Source of the DNA: Holacanthus passer
Taxonomy: Eukaryota; Chordata; Actinopteri; Pomacanthidae
Length of the DNA stretch: 64,000 bases
Assembly: GCA_025331565.1 (NCBI GenBank)
Contig: JAFREQ010000014.1
Span: 8,326,501 to 8,390,500 of the forward strand
Direction of reading: 5' to 3'
Shown: positions 27,477 to 49,232 of the stretch, in pieces
Layout: every line of letters begins with the position of its first letter
How positions within the stretch are numbered: position 1 is the first letter of the stretch
Notes under the pieces: model-generated
Databases searched by the model: none
The model's input: only the letters and a program-made list of their open reading frames with translations
Told to the model about the DNA's origin: nothing
Program-made: the position numbers and the translations under genes

Positions 27477-28847
27477 ATGTTGAGCTTCACTGAATCAGTA
27501 GAGAAGTCAAGAGCATGTGCGGGCTGCCATCTACGCAAACAGTCAGTCTTTGCACGAACCAAGAAACAGAAACAAGGAGGAGATCCGCTGGATGCTCGCA
27601 GAGAAGCCTAAAAACAGCCGTCCCCCAGCAGACGCCCACGTCAGCCGCTATTTGCCCGTCAAACAGCCGAGCTTCACTTCAAAGCAGAGAATTTGTGAGC
27701 GAGTTGTGAGCACGTCTTTGTCAATGTAATCTCACAACATAGCCGGCTAATTGATTCTGCTGGCGTTCAGATGCATGCGGCCCGCTCGGCGCTGGTGGGT
27801 TTTTTTTTTAAACAGTTAAAAGATACGGCTGTGAAAGACTTCAAGACAGTCCATCAGTCTGTGTTGGAAGATGAGGGCCCTCCCCAAAGCCCAGGCACTG
27901 GATCATCAAAGGGTGAACAACAAGGAACAAAGGACTGGTCCATCGGGGCTTCACCAGAGCTCACGCTGACTGGGAGTGAAAGCACTACACACTCATCCTT
28001 ACATACACCAAAACACACACAGATTTACACCCAATGTTTACTCCTGCCATCTTACTTTTTCTCAAACATACACCCATGCACACACACATGCAGAGACACA
28101 CACGTTTGTAGGCGCTCGCTCATGCTCTCGGAGACAGAGCTTAATTTAGAAGCGTGCTACCGTGTGCCTGTGAGGACATTTTGTCCTGTAAAAAATTGAG
28201 CAGTCAAAAGCTTGTATCTTTAATTCAGAGGATGGTCAGCGCTGTGAATAATGAATACACTGGGACCCGCAGAGATCAAGGGGTAAGACTCGCTGAACGC
28301 CGGTCCGTCGGGTGTCAGGTGCGCGAAGACGCGGCAGCTCAAACGAAAGCGGCTCCCGTGGAAAGAAGTGTTGGTACAGTGTTGTGTGTCACGGCGCAGA
28401 TAAACATGAGGGAATAGGAGCTCAAGGGAATGGAAAGTGTTATTGTTTATATTCACTCTTTGCTCTGTAGATATTCATTTTTCACTCTGTAGCTCAGGAG
28501 TTTCCGCTGCGAGTTCGGTTAAAGCATCTCGGTGATAAGCAGTTGTGAAAGGGAAGAGTGATGGTCTCTCAACGCGGCCTATACGTTACAACCTGTGACT
28601 AACAGATGATGCCACTAAAGTTTTATTATCAGTGTTATACCCTCACATATGGGGTGTCCTCCTGGTGCCAAGAGACTTTTGTTCCTTTGCTGGGACAGTG
28701 CAACACACATGCAACACACATTCACATGTATACACACAAACTGTTTCATATTTTGGAAAACAGCTGTAACACAAAAAAAACAGTATGTTTGTACTGCAAA
28801 CAGCCAGATTGTGGCTGATAACATGATGAAAAGCACTGTCTTTGGCT

Positions 28848-28851
<4 letters not shown>

Positions 28852-28892
<41 letters not shown>
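28852..28892. repeat. (CT)n microsatellite
   Basis: About 20 uninterrupted CT units in the SAMD10-PRPF6 intergenic region. Confidence 0.95.
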
Positions 28893-28895
<3 letters not shown>

Positions 28896-29717
28896 CCGTT
28901 CCTCAAGAGACATAGAGAAGCTATTGATACTGGAGTGTGGCATCAGCCTTGCCAAAGCTGGTGTCATGGTGAATGGCTGTCCCTGTGTTGGCAGTTAGAA
29001 ATAATGGTGCCAAATAGGACAGAAAAATGGAAAGAAAAGAGCAGTTGAGGGAAGACCAGACCAACTTTGGGTGCATCCAAATGCTTCAAAAACAGAAAAG
29101 ATTCAAAGAGGTTGGATTTCAATAGAACCTAAGCGTTCTCTTCTGCCTGTACTTAATCTGATCTGAAAGAGAGGGCTCTTTCAGGTGGAAGTGAAAGCAA
29201 TCTAATGAATTCCCACAGGAAGCTATTTGCTCCACCGAGATGAGTGCAGATGATAGAGAGGAATCCACTTTATAGTGTTAAGTTGTGGCCCTGAGCTGTT
29301 TTTCTAATCATAGACCTGGGGGAGTTTTCTGTAATTCTGTGTGCATATTGTAGAGAGGTCTCCTTTGAAAAAAAAAAAAAGCTGTGTCCCTGCTCTGGTC
29401 TTATTCAGGATGTGGAGCAAAAGATGACAGAACCTATTTGAGAGATATATATGCCACTCCCTGATCATCACCTCGTTTCTCCTGCTCTGCACCGAGTGTG
29501 TGTGTGTGCGCGCGCGTGCTTTTGTGTGTATGTGTTTGCAATGCATTTGTGCTTCTTCTGTGTGTGCATGTGTATGTATGCACATATGTGCAGGGAGGGA
29601 GGGATGGGAAAGGAAGGCGATTCTCATTCCACTCACTCTCTGACGGTGACCTCACTGTTATGCAAATGACCAGAGTAACAGACAGTGTCTGAAGCAGAGC
29701 TGTGCTACAAACACAAA

Positions 29718-29760
<43 letters not shown>

Positions 29761-29763
29761 ACA
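29718..29763. repeat. Compound (CT)n(CA)n microsatellite
   Basis: About nine CT units run directly into about fourteen CA units. Confidence 0.95.
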
Positions 29764-29949
29764 AGCACATCTATCTATCAATTGTCCTTACATACTGCCT
29801 GTTTCCTCCCCTGTAAAACAAAGTCTCAACTGAAGGAGGAATGTCATCCTGAGCCTGTGGCTGAATGCCACTGATTCCTTTTATACTGGCACCAAACCAA
29901 ATGCTCTAGATGCGTGTTTATGTGTTTTTGTGTGTCACACAGACAGAGA

Positions 29950-30600
29950 GTGGGAAGGTTTCCCATTCAAGTGGGGACAAACTAAAGGCAAAATCACAGG
30001 AAGTATATGGAGAAACATAACACATGTGGATGCTTCCATGCAGGTGTAATGCAAATAGGGCATACAAATAAGGCATTTGCATCCTGTCATGGTTCGTGAC
30101 ATGCACCAACATGCTTTGCACACCCAGCTAATTTTTGGATTTTGGATCAAAAGGACATGACATAGTTTGGGCCCAGTTGTCTCTTCACATGGAAAAGATA
30201 ATTGCAAATCAATACAAATTTATTCTAACTGATGATCTCTATTCTAGGATGAAACATTTCTATGCTGATGGAAGCGATCTCTTCCAGGATGACAATGCAC
30301 CCCCCCACCCAGACAAGGGGTCACCAAATGGTTTGATGAGTGTGACAATTATGTGCATGGTATGCTACGGGCTTTGCACTCATCAGACCTCAACCTAATT
30401 GAACAACTGTGAGAGATTTTGGACCATCGCTTCCCATCACCATCATCAAAACATCAAATTAGGGAATATCTTTTGTAAAAAGGCTGTTTCATTCTGCCAG
30501 TATACTTCAAGTAGAATTAATGTCGAGGAGCACTGAAGATGTTCTGGCAGCTTATTACTGTAGTTTATGTGGGTTGGTCCTTGACTCAAGCTTACTGTGA
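29950..30600 (+). pseudogene. Tc1-like transposase relic
   Basis: The plus-strand frame holds recognisable pieces of a Tc1/mariner DDE transposase: KGHDIVWAQLSLHMEKII, then LFQDDNAPPH, then, after frame changes, SDLNLIEQL followed by an in-frame stop and EILDHRFPSPSSKHQIREYL. QDDNAP is the family hallmark around the second catalytic Asp, and DLNPIE-LW is its usual downstream partner. At least one stop and frameshifts break the reading frame, and no inverted terminal repeats were identified. It is a dead, 5'-degraded copy in the intergenic region, with borders approximate. Confidence 0.8.
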
Positions 30601-33600
30601 TTGTAATTGTAACCCAACTCTATCATCTCTATCTCTGTCAGTTTGGATGTAGTTGGAAGCTGGATGGGATGAACAGTTCAGGTTTTAAAATCAAACAGTG
30701 ATAACTTTCCACACTTACAGAGAAAAAAACATAATCACAGTTGCACAGTCGGTAAAATGCTAATGCTGATTTTTATACTTAATCAGCCCTTTTGGTGAAT
30801 CACTTATTGCTCTCAGGACCAAGCACCAGCCCAACCTAGAAATAAAGACACTATTAGAACCGCAGCTGATGAAAATGGCAAACCCTGCAAGTCATAAAGA
30901 AAAGAAGGGCAAGATTTGCACCATCACTCATCATCCCTTCTCATCTCGAGTCTCATCTTTGAAAGTCAGTGTCGCTCACTCTAGTGGTCACTCTTATCTT
31001 TCTCCAGAGATGGTCCTTTGAGCATGATTGCTCTACTATGAGTGATTTATCTTTCTTTTTCCAAGGATTTTCACTTGATAAAGTTTAGAGTTTCTCTAGA
31101 TGGGACTCTTTTTCTTGGTCACTCACACCAACTGTTTTTTTCTTTTGTTGCAATAATTTCAAATGAACTGTTTTTGATAACCTTACAAATAGAGCACATA
31201 AAAAAGTAATATACTTGTTTAGTATATATACTTAATTTAAAAGGATTCAGCATATCGTATTAGAACAATTAATATTAATACACTAAGTACAACAGAAATG
31301 ACATCCATCTATGTATCACAACTAGGTCTAATGCTTCTGAATACATAGAATATAAGTACTCTTATGTACTTTTCAAACTGGAACATAACTTTCTGTTTTA
31401 ATCCTCTCCGCTGTTATCTACAGTCACTGATGGCACTGATTTCAAAGCTGTGCATTAAAATAATCAACTCTCTCACTCCTAGCTCTTTGTATTATTTTCA
31501 TCACAAGGGAATGATTCACTGAGTGCAAAGCACTGAAATGTGAATAAATTTTACATTGCGTAAGACACATTTTCTGGCATTAAATGGGAGACAAGAAGAC
31601 AGCGCTACATTCATTTCATTTTTATATTCATAAAAAAAACACCTCTTTGCGTTCGGTCTCCAGGGAAGATTCTGATTGAAGAGAATCCAGTTCTATTCAA
31701 GCTTCATACTTCTGAGTAATGGCAGGATGCTCAGTTGCACTCTCTCTCTCTCTGTCAGTCCATCTCTAATTCATTTCGAATCCCGCTCACCTCATCTCTC
31801 CTTTTCACTCATTTGAATCTGTATTTGCTGTCCATACCTGTCCAAACTCAAGCAGTGTAAGAGTATCCTCTCCTCTCAAGAAAGACATCATGGTCGGATC
31901 CAGTGTGTCTACATAACCCGGAGAAATACCAGCCTCGCTCAAACAACAGGTCAGGCAAACAGCTGTAGTCAATAATCTCATATCAGCCATATCAGCTCAG
32001 CCATGAGGGAAACAAATCAACCTCACTTTGGGTCGTGCTGCCTGTCAGACTTTTAATGTGAAAAATGTGAAAACCTCTTACTAAAGCGTTCACTTGCACT
32101 CCTGTCTTCTCCCACACTGTGTAAAACTGAAAGCTTACAAGAGGTAATGTAACATGCCAGAGGGGGATGCTGTGACATCAAGTGAAAAGTAAAGTATATG
32201 CTACAGAGCTAAAGAACACATCAACCATTTCTCATCACTTTGACTGACTTTAATGTTGCTGTATTTCTGCTGTAAAAGTCTTCTCCCTCAGACTCAAGGT
32301 GAACATTTCACTTCTTAGAGAGGACTAGAAGGGGTCCTTTATTTTTATGCGGTAATCGACTGGATGAATCATTTCCAGTATGATTGACCCACAATGCACA
32401 TAGTGGGCCTTGTTTGTTACCGCATTAAGATTCACAACACAAAGACAGCCATCTTTTCTCCTTTGTACAGTGTCTCGGATCCTGCCTGGACTTATTACCG
32501 GACTGTCCTCATTCAAAGCTTTGTTGTCTCACTAAGCTGAGTGGATCAATGAAATTCCATTTGAGCATCTGTTGGCCGAAACGACTCTGGTTTGCCACTC
32601 CTAAAAGAAGGCTCCACGAGCAATTTGCTGTTGTCCTTTCCCAAGGACGCTTCTCTTTGTTTCAGAATAATACACAGTTTGTAATCGGCGCTAAATATAC
32701 TAAATTAATCCTCTCAGGACTTTCTTCTATGTACTAAGTCAGGCTATGTGCACGTAGACTGCTTTCAACTAAGAGACAGTAATTGAGTTCAGCATGTGTG
32801 TGTAATAGTGAAAAATGATGATGTCCGTGTCCTATTTTGCATGTTTTTTTTCTCCCTTCGCCCACATTGTATTGTTGAATATAATTAGCTAAAATTAACT
32901 CACAATGCAGCCCAGGCAGTATGAATGATGTGTCTGTGTTTCTTTGTGTGTGGGTGTGTGTTTGTAGGTGATGCATGAAAGTATATCAATAAACCTGTCA
33001 TCTCGACACGTCTCCTCCTGTGCTTCTTTCTTGCAAATGGCAGCTTTTGCTCAGTCAGTCGGCCGTAAATGGGACATTTGTTGGGATGTTTCATCTTTTA
33101 ATTCTTGTTACCTTCCTATAGACTGTTTCTGTCGCATCCCCGCAGCTCCTCCTTGATTCTACATATACATTTATGATCACACTGTGGACATCTGCTGTGA
33201 TAGATAGGACAGATCGTCCAGTGGTCCTCCCCTCTATCTCGTGTCATATGCACTGTATAAACAGATTAAATAGAGTCATGCATCCATGCAAACCGTATGC
33301 ACACACATGAATAGATAAACATGCAGAAACGTGCAGATTACTGCCTGCATGGAGATACACACACATCATATACACATCATCATACATTTCAATTCACCAA
33401 TTACACATTTCCTCACACGTCAGTTTATCACCATATCACAAATTAAAGTATTATTCATAAAAATGAGGGGTATTATTTTGTGAATCTCCCTCATCCAAAA
33501 TGTAATTCTATCCAAATGAAGTGATTAGTCTTTGTTTAAAAAAAATAGGCTTAGCCACTAAATGATTGTCTTTCAGCTTTGCTCACATAGACAAACCACA

Positions 33601-34214
33601 CTAGTGGGTCACTCTAACGTCAGTACATTATTATTTTTTGGCCTCAGCATAATAGAGAACTATAAATGGACTGTCAATCATAATCCCAATTTTTATTAAG
33701 ATATCTTGCATTTATTATTAAACATAAAATAAAACTGTAATTTCACTGCAACTCAGATGTAACACACACTATAAATGACATCAACATTGACAACAATCTC
33801 TTTTCAGTCTTCTATCTCATGGTACCAAGTTGTCTATTACGCAGGTAAACTAGAAAAAAAATGTTTTTCATTCAGTATCTTCATTCTACACTCTGTTCCC
33901 AGTTCACAGCTGCATTAAGAAGCATTGCCAAATGTTTTATGGCAGCACATCAAAGGGAATGATTATAGTAGCCTACGATCTCTGGCGAGACCACAGTTAC
34001 TCAGTCAGCCTTCACGACCGTCGAGCAGATATCAGCTATCTTCTGCTGCCACTGCCTCCACAAGTGTATATTTCTTTAATGTGTGTGAGTCCGTGTGGTG
34101 GAAGACTCCTGCTGGATGTGTTTATTCTTATCGAACACTTTTGTTACCGCAATACAAGTTGTCAGTTTATGTTGAAGTTCTTTTTTTACATTGTGGTGAA
34201 TGTAATGTTTCTGG

Positions 34215-34620
34215 AACGATCAGAGACTCAGGTGAAGAGAGATAGAGACAGAAATTCAAAATATTTATTGAGGAGCCAAGAAGTCATGCATGATATCAGT
34301 CCAAAGTCCAAATAAGCAAACAAATCCAAGCAGGGAGTAGGCAAAATCCAAAAACCAGAAGAGGCAAAGTCCAAAAAAACCCACAGAGTCAAACACTGGG
34401 AAAGGCTGCACAATGAACACATGAAGTAGAACAAAGACAATTTGGCAGAGAACAGAGAAAACAGGGGAGTATATATATGGGGTTGAGTAAGGGCGAGGTC
34501 AGGGGCAGGTTAATCATAATCTGGAAGAAACTCTAGGGAAGAAGCTGAAATAACAGGAGATGTTATTCTCCAAAATAAAACTGGAAACAGAAAATGCACA
34601 GATTAATAGGATGTTACAGG
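34215..34620. mobile_element. Dispersed repeat rich in GTCCAAA words
   Basis: It begins near GATCAGAGACTCAGGTGAAG and continues with TATTTATTGAGG, then many AGTCCAAA, ATCCAAAA and AGTCCAAAAA words, ending in an AAAATAAAACTGGAAACAGA-like stretch. The word content and order match a widespread teleost interspersed repeat as I remember it. No transposase or reverse transcriptase frame is present. Class not assigned. Confidence 0.45.
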
Positions 34621-35704
34621 TTACTCCTTATGTTTTAGTCACAGCAGAGATAAATAAAGCCATACTTGCGTAAATTAAGCAGGGGACTATATGTGTGGTT
34701 GGGTTTAGCGCTATGGTCAGCACACGGACATGTAATCTGTAATTTTGTTTACTGTCTTTCTCTTATTGTGCAAAACATCTGATGTGAATTGAAGCTGCAC
34801 ATTATACTATGTCCATATGTGATTATAAAATTAATTCAACTGAAATTAAATGATAATTGAAATAATCAGAAGAAAGTAAAAGAGGCTGTGTGTTAGAGAT
34901 GAAAATCAAGGCTTGAATTGCGCTTCATGTTTAAATTGGTCCTTGGCTGTGTGAGCTATATATCTTCTAATGTGTCTGACAGTCCATTTTCATCATAATG
35001 TTCTTCTCCCAGGAGTGAAATAATGTCTGCCCTCCAGGCGATGTAAATGAAGAAAAATGTAAAGGCCGGGGCCGAGGCTCAGACTGTGGGTTAAGTTAAA
35101 CCTGATTGAAACTAATTGATGTATGGCTTCACTTCATCTCAAGGGATGAAACCCAGAAATGTCATGTTAGAATTTAATTACCTTCATTGCCGTCTCCTGT
35201 CTCATGTTCGAATATAGACTCTCCAACATGGATATTTTTCACTCATAAGGAAAGATATGTTATCGCTGTAGGATATTAACACGTGTCTGTCAGAATTACT
35301 CTAAAACACTTGAAATATGTAGCTCACTCAACCCTACAAATCTAACTATCCTCTCTAAGAAAATGCCCTGAATTCTAATTCAATATTTTATTAACTACTC
35401 TCACTGAGCACCAGAGTATGCTTCAGTTTGGGTCCAATAAAAACGGTTTTAGTGTGGAGTGCGTACCGATCCTTTTAAATGCTGGAGCCCTGATTAAGCC
35501 CTGATATTATGAAGAATGGGAAGGTTCATTTGAATTGTCAGCTGTATCATACATGCTGTGATTGGGGTCACAGGTCCATTAATGACGCTCAAGAGAGGAA
35601 ATGAAATAGTCTGATAAAATGCACAAAGAGCACATTATGCTGATTACGAAAGTGAATTTAATTACCAGGCCTATTTATATGCCTTCAAAGTTTGCATTAA
35701 TGTC

Positions 35705-36075
35705 CTTAAGACGGAGTGTGACGACCCTCTGAGCAGGCCTCTCCCTCCAGGTACCTGGTGGGAAGAGATGAGGAGATGCAGCTCACCTGGTCTGGCTGCA
35801 AGATATATAAATTGGTGGCAGTCAGCCATTCGCTCTCTTCTTGGGCTTCCACTCTGTTTGGTTTTGTTGTAAGGACACTCCTTTCCCTATCCCACCATCT
35901 AACTGCCCCTGAGCAAGGCACCTTACTCCCCTCTAAGATCTGCTCCCCAGGCGTTTCCAATATATAGCTGCCCACTGCTCTGTGTGGTCACTGCCCTTGT
36001 GTGTTGTTGTGTTTTGTGTGCTGTGTACCTACGGATGGGTTAAATGCAGAGGTCAAATTTCCCAATTTTTGCATG
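35705..36075 (+). mobile_element. SINE-like teleost element
   Basis: The segment contains CCCCTGAGCAAGGCACCTTA, then CTGCTCCCCAGGCG, CTGCCCACTGCTC, GTCACTGCCCTTGTG and GGATGGGTTAAATGCAGAGG. This order of phrases marks a very abundant short interspersed element in teleosts. There is no open frame of interest. The 5' part before 35895 may be unique sequence. Confidence 0.55.
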
Positions 36076-36713
36076 TAGCATGTTTGTGTGTGCATGACTG
36101 AAAGTGAAAGTTTGACAAGGAGATATTACGGTAAAGTAGAAAAATGTACAAATATCACAGAAAAAAATATGGACAAAGTTCAACTTCAGAACTTTAAACT
36201 CTCTGGGAATAGAATAGGAATAGGAATAGATTTAAAATTAAATGAAATTATTAAAAAAAATGTGGTCAAGTTAGTTCTGGCAATACACAGAAACACAAAG
36301 AAAGACATCAGCTGCAACAACACTAAGTCTACACTAAGAATATTAATTTATAAAGCCTACAGCCCTACTATAAAATATGATTGATTGCAATGTTAAAATA
36401 GGTCTATTATTTTTTCCAGGATGTGGCGCCCTCTTGTGGCTTCTGTGGAAATCTCATATTACTATGAAACATGATAAATATCCTAAGAAATCACTCCACT
36501 TACACAGTCACACAGCGAGAGGTAGAAATGAGCACGATACATAATTCACACGAACAATTTAGAACTAAAGGAATATTATGAGAGAAAAGAGATAAACATA
36601 AACCCGCCTGTCCTGTGGGGGCGCTGCTACAAACACCGACGGACAACGGACCAACTGGAAGCGGAAGTGCGACTGTTATTTATCCGGCAGTGAGTCTCCT
36701 TGTCGATGCAACG

Positions 36714-47173
<10,460 letters not shown>

Positions 47174-48070
47174 GACTGGGGAAATTTGGACTGAAAACAT
47201 CTGGAAGAGTCAGGGGCAGTCTGACAGGAAACGGCTATGGATGAGCTCAACTCCTGTTCTCTAACCAAACCTGTTCATGTGCAGCAGATACAGAGTATTC
47301 ACAGATACCCCCCCCCCCCTTTTTTTTTTTTGATGTTTTGTTGTTTTGCAAAATTGAACCACAGCTTGTGTAATTACCAGCAGAAATGGTGATTTAATGT
47401 CAAAGTTAAAACAAATCTCTTCAAGTTTAAAAATCAGTACCGGTATAAAAGTCAAAACCACTGATTACCCTTTCAAAGTAAACAACTAGTAGCAACAGTA
47501 GTGGTGGACGGGTCTGTGGTCAGTCAGGGACTTAATGTTTGAGATATTTGTCTTGCCGGGAAGTAAACTCTCCTAAATCCACTTGCAGACTGCAGCAGTT
47601 TCAGTGTAGTTTCCTTCCTTTACTTTGTCTCAGCCTCCCTTCTGGCAAACACTAGCTCAAATATCACGTGAACCTTTTGCGTCTCCGTGGTGCAACACTG
47701 CCAAAAAGCTGCACCTGGTGAATCACCCACTTGTTAATTGATTGACAGTTGTTTGGCCATGCTGCTGGTCCACAGATATTTTGCTTAACTGCTGCAGCAT
47801 CTGTCTACTCAGGTAGATACAAGCAGCGTGTGTCAGTTCTGTATCTCTTATGCAACATAGAGAATAATGCAAATTGCTTGCACCAGTAATGATGTAGGTG
47901 TGTCATGCCAGTAAAGTGGGTTAAACCTTGGAGACAGTTATTTTATATTTGTAATGAATTAGGATGAATTTTTTTGGTTTGTATTGGCATTAGTCTGCTT
48001 TTCTGCTGGTTAGTGTAAAAATTCTATTTTCAATCATTGTGACTTTAATAAAACAAACAAATAAGACATC
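47174..48070 (+). other. PRPF6: PRPF6 3' untranslated region
   Basis: It extends from the TGA stop to the polyadenylation signal near 48047. It holds a C9/T12 run at about 47309-47331 and no conserved frame. The end point is inferred from the signal position, not from transcript data. Confidence 0.6.
48047..48052 (+). promoter_or_regulatory. Polyadenylation signal, PRPF6
   Basis: Canonical AATAAA about 870 bp after the PRPF6 stop codon, followed by TGTTTG-type T/G-rich sequence within 40 bp. A second AATAAA at about 48332 is a possible alternative. Confidence 0.6.
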
Positions 48071-49024
48071 TTTGCTGTATGTTTGAACCGAACTCTTTGT
48101 GATGATTTATGATCAGCTGTAATTGTCAAATGTTTGTCAAAAAAAACCCCATCAAAACAGTTATTTTTGAGGAATTTTCTTTTTCTGTCTTGTAAGAGAT
48201 CCATATTTGACTCTGTTTGTTTAGCAGTGTATATAAACTCCTTGTCAGGAGCTTTTACATGATGTAGTAATGAACTGCTTGTTTTTTTTTACCAAGTTAG
48301 CTTGAAATGTGTTTAAATATTTTTGCAGGCGTCCAATAAACCGACCGAGTTTCTGGCACCGTTCCCTGCGTCTCCTAAACAAGTTGTCTTGTAAAATAGT
48401 TGAATGTTGTGGTTTTGAATGTCAAACCTAATTCTGAGTGCACAATTGGCTTCTTTGTGGTTTTTCCCCAGACATCTCAGTCCAACCCTCACTAATCCAC
48501 CCATGCAGATCCCATGCATGGTCAGCATTGTGCTTGATCTGGATGGGATTTCATTGTGACTTTGCACCTTTTTTTGTTTTTGTTTTGCCTGAGATCACTG
48601 TTACATGTACATTATTACATCAAGATCATAAGTTTCATTATTCCAGCTCAGGGTTTTTCATCCTTATCTAAGCCACCCACTCTGATAATACACGCTTTGA
48701 AATCCAGCCATCCACCAATATGACATCCGCTCTTCACACCACTCCTTCTCGTCTTCCCAACGAAACCGAAAGGATGAAACCGAGTGATTGATTGCAGAAG
48801 TTTTCCCTCGACTTGATCGGACTGGAGTTTGGTGAAATCCTAAGCTCGGCGTCACAGATCCATGACGAGGAAGGAAACTAGAGCAGCAGCCACTTTGGTG
48901 ATGTTGGAAACCACAGAGCACCACGTCGGAAATCTACCCACCTCCACGCTCACCCATCCACCAGAGGACGTGTAAAAAAAAAAAAAAAAAAAAAAACACT
49001 AAAAAAAAAAAAGTTTTGGAGACG
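48071..49024. other. PRPF6-to-cytokine intergenic region
   Basis: About 950 bp that should include the promoter of the downstream cytokine-like gene. Visible features are two A-runs at 48974-48996 and 49001-49012 and an AAACCACAG word near 48910, which resembles a RUNX-type site. No TATA box is clear, and the transcription start is unknown. Confidence 0.45.
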
Positions 49025-49122
49025 ATGAACGCGCTCGGATGAGGAGTAAACCCTCGGATCTGCTGCTGCTGATAGAGATGGCTTTGCTCGTCTGAGGCTC
49101 CTGCAGTAGGACATGATAAATG
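49025..49122 (+). promoter_or_regulatory. Leader with upstream ATGs of the cytokine-like gene
   Basis: Three ATGs precede the main start. The first (49025) encodes 5 residues and stops at 49042. The second (49039) encodes 18 residues and stops at 49095. The third (49113) overlaps the main start out of frame and, after splicing to exon 2, stops at 49705 after 11 residues. Its context has G at -3, while the main ATG at 49120 has T at -3. If transcription begins upstream of 49025, translation of the cytokine would be held low. Upstream ATGs that limit translation are known for IL-15. Confidence 0.5.
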
Positions 49123-49193
49123 GTAAGTGCGCCTTCAACATCTGACATGAGTTGATGTAGAAAATTTGTGAAAGTTGCGCAGCTGCTGGTGAA

Positions 49194-49232
<39 letters not shown>

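Larger units (their letters stand above)
24332..36613. other. SAMD10-PRPF6 intergenic region
   Basis: This is the 12-kb divergent interval between the minus-strand SAMD10 start and the plus-strand PRPF6 start. It should contain both promoters and leaders. I see no supported exon. It carries a CT-rich tract, a Tc1-like transposase relic, a SINE-like element, other dispersed repeats and microsatellites, all listed separately. Confidence 0.65.

Noticed and set aside
29497..29600. TG/CG-rich stretch considered as a regulatory or CRISPR-like array
   Set aside because: It is an imperfect TG/TATG microsatellite; there are no spaced direct repeats.
36615..36713. Upstream extension of the PRPF6 frame
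   Set aside because: The frame opens at a GTG, not an ATG; the first in-frame ATG is 36714, so the preceding codons are leader.
49113..49122. ATG at 49113 as the cytokine start
   Set aside because: In this frame the spliced product stops after 11 residues; only the ATG at 49120 reads into the signal peptide frame of exon 2.
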